From an uncultured Blautia sp. (GTDB lineage Bacteria; Bacillota; Clostridia; Lachnospirales; Lachnospiraceae): a stretch of 35,326 nucleotides of DNA. A program made the position numbers and the translations under genes. Below are positions 7,281-15,443 of this stretch, one piece after another. The stretch covers positions 1 through 35,326 of the forward strand of contig UQMI01000038.1 of assembly GCA_900542045.1 (NCBI GenBank), in the 5' to 3' direction. How positions within the stretch are numbered: position 1 is the stretch's first letter; each line of letters opens with the position of its first letter. The notes below the pieces were generated by a model. That model was not told the origin of the DNA. It did no database searches and saw only the letters and a list, made by a program, of their open reading frames with translations.

Positions 7281-8930
7281 TTATTCTGCCTGATTTGTTG
7301 CTTCTACCGGTTTTTCAGTTTCCATTTTTGGTTCTTCCTCATAAACAGATAAGTCTCCCTTGCTGTATACATCGTATTGATCCAGATGTTTCATAGCTTT
7401 AAAATATGCCGCCATCTGGAAAACAGAAATAATACAAATAGGAAGACCACACACAATGCACGATGTCTGTAATGCTGCGGTAGCATCCTCTCCACCTGTA
7501 ATCAGCATGATATAAGCAGCAAGGCCCATAATCGCACCCCAGAAAATACTAACAGATTTTGGTGGTTGAGCCTCACCGGTCTCATCTTCAAACTCTTTTA
7601 AAGTCATTCCCGCAATTGCCATTGTCATAGATTCAGCCAATGTCACAAAGGAGAGAATCACAACAACGAGAGCGAGAACATTCATAATCCCGGAAAATGG
7701 AAGTTCATTAAAGAAAGAATACAGCGCCATATCAGATCCGACTTTCACAATATCCTCATAAATCATGGAATCTCCACCCAGTTCCAAGAGAAGACTTCCA
7801 CTTCCGAAAATACCGAACCACGCAAAGATAAAAACACACGGCGCAATCAGATTTACCATAACAAACTCTCGGATAGTACGACCATATGCCAATTTCACAA
7901 AGAACAGACCACACAATGGTGCAAATACAAAGAACCAAGTATTGAAGAAAACATTATTGTCTCCCACCCAGCCTGTTCTCGCCACGGGATCCAGGAAAAG
8001 GGACATCTCCAGAAAATCTTGCAGATACATACCCACTGTTGTTATGATCATTTCACATACTCCAAAAGGATCTACTACAAGAAAAGCAAAAAGTAATAGT
8101 ACAAAATACAAAATAGTATTTGCATTACTAACATACTTGATGCCTTTATGAATTCCAGTAACACTTGATGCAATATAAAATACTCCAACAAATACAATAA
8201 TTATAAACCAATTCAATGCATTGCTTTCAAACCCTACAATAATATCCAATCCCCTGGAAATCTGAAGGGTGGCGAATCCCATAGATGTGGCAATACCGCC
8301 AATAATTGCGAAAATAGATAATGCATTAATCACATCCCCCCATCTTCCATACGCTTTCTCGCCAATCAGGGGATACAACGAACTGGATACACAGAATTTT
8401 TGCTTGCCATTGTAAATTAAGAACACAAGACATACACCGATTGCCGTATAAATAGCATAAGGGTGCAGCGCCCAGTGGAGGAATGTATATTTCATGGATG
8501 TATACACTGCATCCGCCGACATTGGATCAATGTCCATAAACGGCGGCGGATTCTGCGCCATCCATACTGGTTCGTAAACACAATAATAGTTGATTCCTAC
8601 TGCAATACCAGAAGTAAGAGTAATCGCAAACCACACCGGTTTGCTCATCGTAGGCTTTGCATCTGGTCCGCCAAGACGAATCTTTCCATATTTACTGAAT
8701 GCAGCCCAAAGGCAAAAGATAACTGTGAAAAACGCAACTGGCGTAATGAACCAGCTAAAATATTTTGTTACAAATCCAAGAGCGGCATTTGCGCCTTTTG
8801 CGAACTGTTCTGTCGCAATTGCTCCGAATGCAACAAAGAATATCAGCGCACCTCCAGACATAAACAAAACCCATTTATTCACGATATCAAAAAAACCTTT
8901 TTTTGATTGATGATTACCCTCTTTCACCAT
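7281..8930 (-). CDS. BCCT-family (betaine/carnitine/choline) transporter with divergent aromatic box
   Basis: 549-residue membrane protein with about twelve hydrophobic segments, the usual BCCT size. Family motifs are LHWALHPYAIY (151-161), ISRGLD (224-229) and YGRTIREFV (349-357). By alignment to the remembered BetP sequence, the substrate box reads Trp153, Tyr158, Tyr161, Trp332, Phe333 and Phe336: several BetP Trp positions are other aromatics. The glycine stretch equivalent to GMGIG is GIAVG (108-112), losing the middle Gly. It should therefore bind a quaternary or related methylated amine, but probably not by the exact BetP scheme. Start ATG follows AAAGGAGGGACAT. It lies 165 bases downstream of the MttB-family gene, with a large inverted repeat between. 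It is the likely importer of the methyl donor. Confidence 0.93.
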   Translation of the reverse strand: MVKEGNHQSKKGFFDIVNKWVLFMSGGALIFFVAFGAIATEQFAKGANAALGFVTKYFSWFITPVAFFTVIFCLWAAFSKYGKIRLGGPDAKPTMSKPVWFAITLTSGIAVGINYYCVYEPVWMAQNPPPFMDIDPMSADAVYTSMKYTFLHWALHPYAIYTAIGVCLVFLIYNGKQKFCVSSSLYPLIGEKAYGRWGDVINALSIFAIIGGIATSMGFATLQISRGLDIIVGFESNALNWFIIIVFVGVFYIASSVTGIHKGIKYVSNANTILYFVLLLFAFLVVDPFGVCEMIITTVGMYLQDFLEMSLFLDPVARTGWVGDNNVFFNTWFFVFAPLCGLFFVKLAYGRTIREFVMVNLIAPCVFIFAWFGIFGSGSLLLELGGDSMIYEDIVKVGSDMALYSFFNELPFSGIMNVLALVVVILSFVTLAESMTMAIAGMTLKEFEDETGEAQPPKSVSIFWGAIMGLAAYIMLITGGEDATAALQTSCIVCGLPICIISVFQMAAYFKAMKHLDQYDVYSKGDLSVYEEEPKMETEKPVEATNQAE

Positions 8931-8974
8931 ATGTCCCTCCTTTCATAGATGAACAAGTCTGATAATTTTTACTT

Positions 8975-9058
8975 CGGTACGAATAAACAGCCAGGAGTTC
9001 TGCGCCTGATACAACTACTTCCCGATTCTCGATTCCTGGTAATCATTTATTCGTACCG
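8975..9058. repeat. Large inverted repeat between methyltransferase and transporter genes
   Basis: Outer arms CGGTACGAATAAA (8975-8987) and TTTATTCGTACCG (9046-9058) are a perfect 13-bp stem. After a 3/6-base internal loop, CCAGGA (8991-8996) pairs with TCCTGG (9034-9039). The apical loop is about 37 bases. No T-run follows on either strand, so it is not a classic terminator. It could be an mRNA-processing or stabilising stem that sets relative expression of the two genes, or a structured regulatory RNA. Confidence 0.7.
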
Positions 9059-9095
9059 TTTTCCAACTATTTATAAATATCAACCTATCTCATCA

Positions 9096-10550
9096 TTATT
9101 TACATTTTGCCACCAAATTACTTAAAATCTCATCACATGCCTTTATTACTTCTTCCGCCAAAGGTTTCGGCTGATGTGTTTCCAAAATCTTCCTGACTTT
9201 TACATTTGCAAGGTCTTTCAGTTCTGGTTTTCCATCGGCTTCCCATTTCGCATATACTTTACGGTTAAACAGTTTTGGCAACCACCATTCTGTCTTGAAC
9301 TTATTGAATGTTTCTCGTTCTGCCAGGAAGTTTCCTCCAGGGCCAACCTTCTTGATCGTATCAAGAGACAGAGATTCTTCTGATACTTCAATACCTTTGA
9401 TAATTCTCTTTGTCTGTCCAATTACTTCATCTGCAATAACCAATGCCTCCAGAGAAGTGAGCAAACCAGATTCCATATAACCTACATCATGAATCAAGTT
9501 TCCACCATAAAGGGCTGACATCAATACACTTGTGGCAATATCAATACCACTCTGCTGATCCAGACACTTAGAATCCGAACAGCCTGCCGTTGTGAAAACA
9601 GGAAGATTATAGTACTGAGACATACTGCTCAACCCACCCTGAAGCAAATTAAATTCAGGAGAACCATAAGTAATCTGCATAGAAGCCATGTCTACACAAG
9701 TACATACACCGCCCATTACATATGGAGCGCCTTCCTTGATCAACTGATTGACTACCAAACCGGATAATGACTCTGCCAGTTCAATAACCATTGTACCTGC
9801 CAGGGTTACAGGAGCTGTCATTCCCGCTTGTGCCGCTGATGTATATACGGCAGGCAGCCCATGTTCCGCCATGGTCATCATAACGTCCAGACCTTCATTC
9901 TCATGCACCAATGGCGTAATAGGTTCTGAATAAAGAGCAAAAAATGGATATTTTTCAAGTTCTTCCAGACTTCCCCGAACTTTTGTACCCATTTCAATCA
10001 TTGACAATGTATTGTCCCTGTTATAAGCCCAATGAAGAATCGGCTTCGGAGAGTTTTCAAACATGGCTTTAAAACAATAAACATCCAAAATTGGCGTCTC
10101 CACACCACTGATGGTGCCAAAATCCATCAAGTAATCAATATTGGGAAGAGCGTCCATTACCTTTACAGCCCGGCATGTATCTTCATATTGCGGAATTTTT
10201 CTTTCTCCTGTAAAGGGATCTAGAGTATTAATAACTGTAGGTCCTGCTCCATAATAAAACCGTTTACCTCCCAGAATCATCTTACTTTCCATATCACGTC
10301 CATAGATGGTTACCTGAGAGGGAGCCGATTTTAATGCTTTTTCTACCATAGAAGCCGGAAAGCGAACTCTACATCCGTCTACAAAAGCACCTCCCTTCTT
10401 TAAAATATCAAGCGCCTTCTCATTATGTACATCTACGCCAACTTCTTTGAGTACTTCCAAAACTGCCTGATGAATCATAGCGCACTGATCCGGTGTAAAC
10501 ACATCAATTCCTAATTGCTTTCTTGAAGCATAATAGCTGATATTATCCAT
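9096..10550 (-). CDS. MttB-family corrinoid methyltransferase (non-pyrrolysine)
   Basis: 484 residues, a trimethylamine-methyltransferase-family protein. Such enzymes strip a methyl group from a quaternary amine and load it on a Co(I) corrinoid protein. Family features include the N-terminal helix pair ending VLKEVGVDVHNEKALDIL, the stretch YYGAGPTVINTLDPFTGER, MTAPVTLAGTMV, and TTAGCSDSKCLDQQSG in the C-terminal half. The frame is open with no internal amber codon, so this is the non-Pyl branch. Known relatives act on glycine betaine (MtgB), proline betaine (MtpB), carnitine (MtcB) or gamma-butyrobetaine (MtyB). ATG at 10550 follows AAAAGGAG; a longer frame to 10601 lacks a site. A -24/-12 promoter lies about 100 bases upstream. 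Its corrinoid partner is encoded divergently. The substrate cannot be fixed from sequence; proline betaine or another amino-acid betaine is attractive given the OCD neighbour. Confidence 0.93.
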   Translation of the reverse strand: MDNISYYASRKQLGIDVFTPDQCAMIHQAVLEVLKEVGVDVHNEKALDILKKGGAFVDGCRVRFPASMVEKALKSAPSQVTIYGRDMESKMILGGKRFYYGAGPTVINTLDPFTGERKIPQYEDTCRAVKVMDALPNIDYLMDFGTISGVETPILDVYCFKAMFENSPKPILHWAYNRDNTLSMIEMGTKVRGSLEELEKYPFFALYSEPITPLVHENEGLDVMMTMAEHGLPAVYTSAAQAGMTAPVTLAGTMVIELAESLSGLVVNQLIKEGAPYVMGGVCTCVDMASMQITYGSPEFNLLQGGLSSMSQYYNLPVFTTAGCSDSKCLDQQSGIDIATSVLMSALYGGNLIHDVGYMESGLLTSLEALVIADEVIGQTKRIIKGIEVSEESLSLDTIKKVGPGGNFLAERETFNKFKTEWWLPKLFNRKVYAKWEADGKPELKDLANVKVRKILETHQPKPLAEEVIKACDEILSNLVAKCK

Positions 10551-10651
10551 AATTTTCTCCTTTTCTTTAAACTTTTCATAGACATTTTTCCTGGAAGCCA
10601 CGCATCCAGATTATACACGCACAAGTACAAATCCATCTGTCTATTTATATA

Positions 10652-10667
10652 TGCAAGTTCTGTGCCA
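10652..10667 (-). promoter_or_regulatory. Sigma-54 promoter for the methyltransferase gene
   Basis: Minus strand reads TGGCAC, AGAAC, TTGCA: the exact -24/-12 spacing and invariant GG and GC pairs. Transcription should start near 10641, leaving a leader of about 90 bases before the ATG at 10550. The matching activator is encoded at 5321-7147. Confidence 0.88.
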
Positions 10668-10715
10668 TTTTATATAAAATTCAAAGATTTTAATCAGATT
10701 TTCGTTTTTTTGTTC

Positions 10716-10731
10716 AATATCGACTGATATT
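10716..10731. promoter_or_regulatory. Candidate activator-binding inverted repeat
   Basis: AATATC, GACT, GATATT: 6-bp arms with a 4-base spacer. It lies about 50 bases upstream of the minus -24/-12 promoter and 260 bases from the plus one, suitable for a looped sigma-54 activator. The region is so AT-rich that chance is possible. Confidence 0.3.
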
Positions 10732-10990
10732 ATACCTGTTTTCTCTTATAAAAAATATAATTTATTTTTATTTCCATTTATTTTTCATACTTTATTTTAC
10801 AATATTTTATTTTGTCTAAAAATATATTTTTTGTCTTTTTGTACACTTTTTTTCTTTTTATACACACAGGAGCGAAGATACTTTTCCTACATTTTTTACT
10901 TCTGGTTATTCTTTTATGATTTCCCTTTTAATATGAAGTATTTTGGCTTTTTTCATTTTTTCTCATATTTTTTTGCAGAGAAATCATTTT

Positions 10991-11006
10991 TGGCACGCCT
11001 CTTGCA
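10991..11006 (+). promoter_or_regulatory. Sigma-54 promoter for the OCD-corrinoid protein operon
   Basis: TGGCAC, GCCTC, TTGCA with the exact -24/-12 spacing. The start should be near 11017, giving a leader of about 78 bases before the ATG at 11095. It mirrors the promoter at 10652-10667. Confidence 0.9.
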
Positions 11007-11094
11007 TTTAAATTAAGTCAAAGTACAAATCCCATCCATATTGTTTTATTTTTACGCAGTCGCAGTAAGCGCAAATAAATAGGAGGTTGCCGCA

Positions 11095-12144
11095 ATGAAA
11101 AATTATGAACAGCATGTTTTTTTTGAAAAAGATCGTGAAAATTATGGAAAAAGTATTGATCTGGGTAAACAAATTCTATATCTTACCAAAGACGAATGCG
11201 AAAACATTGGGCTTACTCAGGATGATATCCTGGATATCGTAAATAAAACTTTAATTGCACATGGCAAAAAAGATTATGAAATGCCTGCTAAAATTGGCAT
11301 TCATCCATGGACTGAAGTATTTTTTCATGCAATGCCTGCTTATGTGCCTGAACTTCGCGCCCTTGGTTGCAAATGGATCGAATGTTTCCCACAGAATCCC
11401 AAGAAATATAATCTTCCCCAGACAACGGGACTCCTTGTCTTAAACGATGTTCTCTCTGGTGTCCCAATCGCCGTTATGGACTGTACATGGTTAACTGCAA
11501 TGCGTACTCCCGCAGTTACCGTTCTTGCTGCAGCAGCTCTTCATCCCAATGCAGAATATTTCGGAATGTATGGATGCGGCGTTCAGGGACGTAACCACGT
11601 TCGGTTTGTTACAAAGACCTTGAAAAATCTAAAGAAAATCTATATCTACGATGTGATCGAAGATATGTCTGATAAACTGATTGCAGATATCCAACCGGAA
11701 ATTGATGTTGAAATTGTGAAAACCACAGATCCAAAAGAAATCGCAGAAAAATGCGAAGTTATGAGTTCTGCAACGATTATATTAAGAGATCCTCTCTGCG
11801 TGGTAAAAGATGAGTGGATTTCTCCAGGCCAGACAATCGTTCCCTGCGATATGAACACCTTCTTTGATTTAAAAACGCAGTACAGAGCGGATAAATATAT
11901 CGTAGACAGTATAGATGAGCACGAACTTTTTGCGCAAATGGGATATTTCCCTGCAGACAAGGGATTACCAAAAGTTTATGCACAAACAGGTGAGATCCTG
12001 GGAGGATTAAAAGAAGGGCGCACATCTAAGAATGAACTCATTGTATGCAGTAATATTGGTATGTCTGTATGCGATGTTACCGTAGCTCGCGCAATTTTCG
12101 ACTTAGCCATTGAAAAAGGAATCGGAACAAAGCTTGCCCTTTAA
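11095..12144 (+). CDS. Ornithine cyclodeaminase/mu-crystallin family dehydrogenase
   Basis: 349 residues. The family contains NAD(P)-dependent enzymes acting on amino or imino acids: ornithine cyclodeaminase, alanine dehydrogenase, and ketimine or pyrroline/piperideine-2-carboxylate reductases. Visible motifs are MPAK (63-66), GCKWIECFPQNP (91-102), the anion-binding Arg137 in TWLTAMRTPA, and the Rossmann loop GCGVQGR (160-166). An N-terminal extension of about 25 residues precedes the usual family start. AGGAGG stands 8 bases before the ATG. It is the first gene behind a sigma-54 promoter and is followed after 75 bases by the corrinoid protein, so it is co-induced with demethylation. It may process a demethylated imino acid such as N-methylproline or its oxidation product; this is inference. 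Plain ornithine-to-proline conversion is the alternative. Confidence 0.88.
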   Translation: MKNYEQHVFFEKDRENYGKSIDLGKQILYLTKDECENIGLTQDDILDIVNKTLIAHGKKDYEMPAKIGIHPWTEVFFHAMPAYVPELRALGCKWIECFPQNPKKYNLPQTTGLLVLNDVLSGVPIAVMDCTWLTAMRTPAVTVLAAAALHPNAEYFGMYGCGVQGRNHVRFVTKTLKNLKKIYIYDVIEDMSDKLIADIQPEIDVEIVKTTDPKEIAEKCEVMSSATIILRDPLCVVKDEWISPGQTIVPCDMNTFFDLKTQYRADKYIVDSIDEHELFAQMGYFPADKGLPKVYAQTGEILGGLKEGRTSKNELIVCSNIGMSVCDVTVARAIFDLAIEKGIGTKLAL

Positions 12145-12219
12145 TGCAGCCTGAATTACGTAACTCTTAATCCGTGAAACAGATGAAATAAGTCTGAAAG
12201 AATAGAAAGGGAAAAAAAT

Positions 12220-12837
12220 ATGATTAATTATTCTATTATGAGCGAACATGTTGTAAACGGAAACGACACTGGTGTTGTCAATGAAGTGAATGCCGCACTG
12301 AGAGAAAACGCTGCACCAATTGATATTATTAATAATGGACTGGTTGCAGGTATGGATATTGTAAGTAAACTGTTTTCAGAAGGAGAAATGTTTGTCCCTG
12401 AAGTTTTAATGGCGGCAGAAGCCATGAATGCAGGTATGGATATTGTAAAACCGCTTTTGACAGGCGATGACTTCACCCCTCGCGGAACAGTAGTAATCGG
12501 AACCGTAAAGGGCGATCTTCACGATATCGGAAAAAATCTTGTAGTTATGATGCTGGAAAGCGCCGGATACAAAGTAGTCAATTTAGGGATTGATGTTGGA
12601 AAAGAAGAATTTGTCAAAGCCGCCAAAGAACATAACGCCGACATTGTTGGTATGTCTGCTATGCTGACAACAACCATGGAATATATGGAAGAGATTATTG
12701 CTGCATGTAAAGAAGCTGGAATTGACGCTGTCTATATGGTAGGCGGAGCGCCAGTAACAAATGCCTTCGGTGAAAAAGTAAATGCTGTATATACTTCTGA
12801 TGCTGCATCCGCAGTTGATTATGTAAAGAGCCTGTAA
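12220..12837 (+). CDS. MttC-like corrinoid (B12-binding) methyl carrier protein
   Basis: 205 residues. An N-terminal helical cap (1-85, with FVPEVLMAAEAMNAG) precedes the Rossmann B12-binding domain. The signature DLHDIG (99-104) supplies His101 as the lower cobalt ligand, and the C-terminal GGAPVT is typical of methyltransferase corrinoid proteins. It accepts the methyl group from the MttB-family enzyme and passes it to the UroD-like enzyme. AAAGGG lies 8 bases before the ATG. It is second in the sigma-54 operon after the OCD-family gene and is closed by the terminator at 12874. Unusually, it is split from its methyltransferase onto the opposite strand, though the paired promoters keep them coordinated. 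Confidence 0.95.
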   Translation: MINYSIMSEHVVNGNDTGVVNEVNAALRENAAPIDIINNGLVAGMDIVSKLFSEGEMFVPEVLMAAEAMNAGMDIVKPLLTGDDFTPRGTVVIGTVKGDLHDIGKNLVVMMLESAGYKVVNLGIDVGKEEFVKAAKEHNADIVGMSAMLTTTMEYMEEIIAACKEAGIDAVYMVGGAPVTNAFGEKVNAVYTSDAASAVDYVKSL

Positions 12838-12873
12838 GCAACATAGCATTCCATTTACCAGTTTCCAAAGAGA

Positions 12874-12906
12874 TGCCGGGTTGAATAAACCCGGCACCCC
12901 TTACTT
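12874..12906 (+). terminator. Intrinsic terminator after the corrinoid protein gene
   Basis: TGCCGGGTT, loop GAATA, AACCCGGCA: a perfect 9-bp GC-rich stem followed by CCCCTTACTTTCC. The tail is only moderately T-rich, so some read-through into the permease gene is plausible. Confidence 0.6.
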
Positions 12907-12923
12907 TCCTTTAAAAAAACAGG

Positions 12924-13847
12924 ATGAAAGAACATACAAAAAATAAAAATAATCATCAGTCATTAGGAATCCTCCTGGTATTGCTGGCCGGAGTTTTATG
13001 GGGTATTTCCGGAAACTGCGGCCAGTTCTTATTCCAGTATAAAAACGCAACCCCTGACTGGTTGGTTACTGTTCGGTTAACCGGTTCCGGCATTCTCATT
13101 CTCTTTGGAATGGCTATCCGATACAAAGAACATGTACTGGATATATGGAAACATCCCCGTAGCAGAAGAGATATTCTGATCTTCGGCACCATCGGGATGA
13201 TGCTCAGTCAGTATTCTTATTTTGCAACTGTGCAGTATTCGAATGCAGGAATCGCAACGATCCTGCAATATACCGGCCCGGCTATGATCCTTGCTTATAC
13301 ATGTATACGCATGCATTGCCCTCCTAAGCCCTACGAATTAATGGCTCTATTTTGCTGCATGGTGGGTACTTTTATTCTGGCAACCCATGGGAACATCCAC
13401 GATCTTGTTCTTCCGACCAAGGCACTGCTATGGGGAATAATTTCTGCAATCACACTTGTTGTCTACACGCTTCAACCTGCCTGGTTGTTGAAAAAATATT
13501 CTACACTGCTGACGCTCGGATGGGGAATGCTCATTGGAGGCATAATCATGCTGGTATTCAAACGTCCATGGAAGGTTTCACTCATTTTAGACGAACAGAC
13601 CTTTTTTGCAACTGCTTTCGTACTGTTCCTGGGAACAATCTCTGGATTTTATTGTTATCTTACCGGCGTAAAACGAATAGGTAATATACACGCTTCTATG
13701 ATTGCATGTATTGAACCTGTAATAGCTACCATTGTAACAACTGTATGGTTAAAAACAAAATTTCAGATGACAGATCTTTTGGGTTTTATATTTGTGATGT
13801 CATCTGTGTTTCTTATTTCTCTAAACCAAAAAGAAACGCAATCCTAA
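12924..13847 (+). CDS. EamA/DMT-family permease
   Basis: 307 residues with about ten hydrophobic segments in two homologous halves, the standard EamA (drug/metabolite) fold. The first half opens with LLAGVLWGISGNCGQF, and the second has LFLGTISGFYCYLTGVKRIG and ASMIACIEPVIATIVTTVW, both typical of the repeat. It is likely a secondary exporter of a small metabolite. The ribosome site is poor: AACAGG touches the ATG, so translation may be weak or depend on read-through. It lies 86 bases after the corrinoid protein gene on the same strand with a terminator between. Export of the demethylated amine is a reasonable guess, since acetogens can excrete such products, but the sequence alone does not give the substrate. 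Confidence 0.85.
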   Translation: MKEHTKNKNNHQSLGILLVLLAGVLWGISGNCGQFLFQYKNATPDWLVTVRLTGSGILILFGMAIRYKEHVLDIWKHPRSRRDILIFGTIGMMLSQYSYFATVQYSNAGIATILQYTGPAMILAYTCIRMHCPPKPYELMALFCCMVGTFILATHGNIHDLVLPTKALLWGIISAITLVVYTLQPAWLLKKYSTLLTLGWGMLIGGIIMLVFKRPWKVSLILDEQTFFATAFVLFLGTISGFYCYLTGVKRIGNIHASMIACIEPVIATIVTTVWLKTKFQMTDLLGFIFVMSSVFLISLNQKETQS

Positions 13848-14278
13848 TCACGTATTAACCCAAAGTTATTTCCGACAACTCACTATTTTTGATCCTGAAA
13901 TTCCCAAACTACACCTGATTTCCGGCCAGAAGAAGAAAATCAGGAATGTTTTATACGGTCACTCCCCCACAGACAACGAACAATATTCTGCCGGCAGATT
14001 TATCTGGTAACAGTTTTTCTAACATTTTACCGCCAGTCTCACTATGAAAAACGGTTCCGCCCTTACTGGACAGAACCGTTTTTTGTTTTTTGGCTCGATG
14101 CCGCAAAATTATTTTTATTTTTTCTTTGCTCGATTCCACAGCCATAATATCTGATTTCTGAGACGTTTCCGATTCCTGTATAAAGATCGGAACCGTCTGT
14201 GCCAGCGCACAATTTTCTTCCACCTAGCGGGCACAGCCGAATCGAATCGTTTCCATAGAGAGGATTTCATAAAAACTC
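13848..14278. other. Gene-free convergent gap
   Basis: 431 bases between the convergent permease and serA genes. It holds the terminator at 14047-14092 and two further hairpins: CCTGATTT/AAATCAGG (13914-13944), and a 13-bp stem with one mismatch, AGACG..TTCCGAT against ATCGGAA..CGTCT (14161-14198). No convincing coding sequence; the 90-codon minus frame here lacks a ribosome site and family features. Confidence 0.6.
14047..14092. terminator. Bidirectional intrinsic terminator between the permease and serA
   Basis: AAAAACGGTTC (14047-14057) pairs perfectly with GAACCGTTTTT (14073-14083) and is followed on the plus strand by TTTGTTTTTT. On the minus strand it ends in a shorter T-run, so it can stop both convergent operons. 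Confidence 0.8.
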
Positions 14279-15442
14279 CTATTGAATTACTCTGACTTTA
14301 GCCACACCTTCCACAGCCTTCAACTCATCCAGAGCCTCTTTGGATGCAGCGCTCTCCAAATCAATCAGCGTGTAAGCATATTCCCCTTTACTCTTGTTGG
14401 TCATATCAGCAATATTCAATCCCTCTGAACCAAGGATCTTGGTAAACTGACTGATCATATTGGGAACATTTTTATGGGTAATGGCAATGCGTCCCACGGA
14501 AACACAGGTACCCATATCACAGTTAGGAAAGTTTACGGAATTCTTAATATTTCCATTTTCCAGAAAATCCCGCAGTTCTTTCACTGCCATAACCGCACAG
14601 TTTTCTTCTGCCTCTTCTGTGGAAGCGCCCAGATGAGGCGTCACCAGCGTATTGGCTGCCCCGGCCACCAGGGGATTGGCAAAGTCTGTTACATATTTCT
14701 TGATCTTTCCTGCATTTAATGCTTCGATCAATGCCTCTTCATCCACCAGAAGATCTCTGGCAAAATTCAGAAGTACCACACCTTCCTTCATCATCGCAAT
14801 GGCTTCCCGGCTGATCATCTTTCTGGTAGACTCCAGAAGCGGCACATGAATTGTGATGTAATCGCATTCTCTGTAAATTTCTTCCACACTTTTAATGTGC
14901 TTAATGGAACGGGACAGATTCCAAGCCGCATCGATAGAGATGTAGGGATCGTATCCATACACTTCCATTCCCAGATGTACTGCTGCATTGGCCACCATGG
15001 CTCCAATAGCCCCAAGTCCAATGATTCCCAGTTTCTTTCCGGAAATCTCACAGCCGGCAAACTGTTTTTTCTGCTTCTCTGCCAGTTTTCCGATGTCTTT
15101 TTCATCTTTTTCCCGTTCTACCCATTCGATGCCGCCTACAATGTCTCTGGATGCAAGCAGCATTCCGGCAATTACCAGTTCCTTCACACCATTGGCATTG
15201 GCTCCTGGCGTATTAAATACTACGATTCCCTTTTCCGAGCAATCTGATACCGGAATATTATTCACTCCGGCCCCGGCCCGGCCAATTGCTACCACCGAAT
15301 CCGGAATATCCATTTCTGTCATTTTTGCACTTCTGACCAGAACTGCGTCTGCCCCTTCCATAGAATCTATCTCGCGGTACTGATCCGGAAAATTGTCCAG
15401 GCCTTTCTGAGAAATGGGATTTAAGCAATGATACTGAAACAT
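14279..15442 (-). CDS. serA: D-3-phosphoglycerate dehydrogenase
   Basis: 387 residues. It oxidises 3-phosphoglycerate to 3-phosphohydroxypyruvate, the first step of serine synthesis. The nucleotide-binding loop is GLGAIG (142-147), catalytic Arg229 lies in NFARD and His270 in TPHLGAST. The usual Glu of the triad is not obvious in the VTDFANP segment. A C-terminal ACT domain (about 317-387) may sense serine. ATG at 15442 lies one base after the serC stop, with GAGGAGG inside the serC end, so the two are translationally coupled. It is the last gene of the leuB-ilvD-ilvB-serC-serA operon. The short form without the ASB domain is common in Clostridia. Confidence 0.95.
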   Translation of the reverse strand: MFQYHCLNPISQKGLDNFPDQYREIDSMEGADAVLVRSAKMTEMDIPDSVVAIGRAGAGVNNIPVSDCSEKGIVVFNTPGANANGVKELVIAGMLLASRDIVGGIEWVEREKDEKDIGKLAEKQKKQFAGCEISGKKLGIIGLGAIGAMVANAAVHLGMEVYGYDPYISIDAAWNLSRSIKHIKSVEEIYRECDYITIHVPLLESTRKMISREAIAMMKEGVVLLNFARDLLVDEEALIEALNAGKIKKYVTDFANPLVAGAANTLVTPHLGASTEEAEENCAVMAVKELRDFLENGNIKNSVNFPNCDMGTCVSVGRIAITHKNVPNMISQFTKILGSEGLNIADMTNKSKGEYAYTLIDLESAASKEALDELKAVEGVAKVRVIQ

Positions 15443-15443
15443 A

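Larger units (their letters stand above)
10551..11094. promoter_or_regulatory. Divergent control region between the methyltransferase and OCD genes
   Basis: 544 bases without a credible gene. It is very AT-rich (especially 10740-10985), which favours DNA bending. It contains two outward-facing -24/-12 promoters near its ends and one candidate activator site (listed separately). No terminator or riboswitch was recognised. Confidence 0.75.

Noticed and set aside
9096..10550. Pyrrolysine-containing MttB
   Set aside because: The frame is open without an internal TAG over the full family length, so no amber decoding is needed; no pyl genes are in the window.
13951..14223. 90-codon minus-strand frame
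   Set aside because: It runs through the bidirectional terminator and has no ribosome site.
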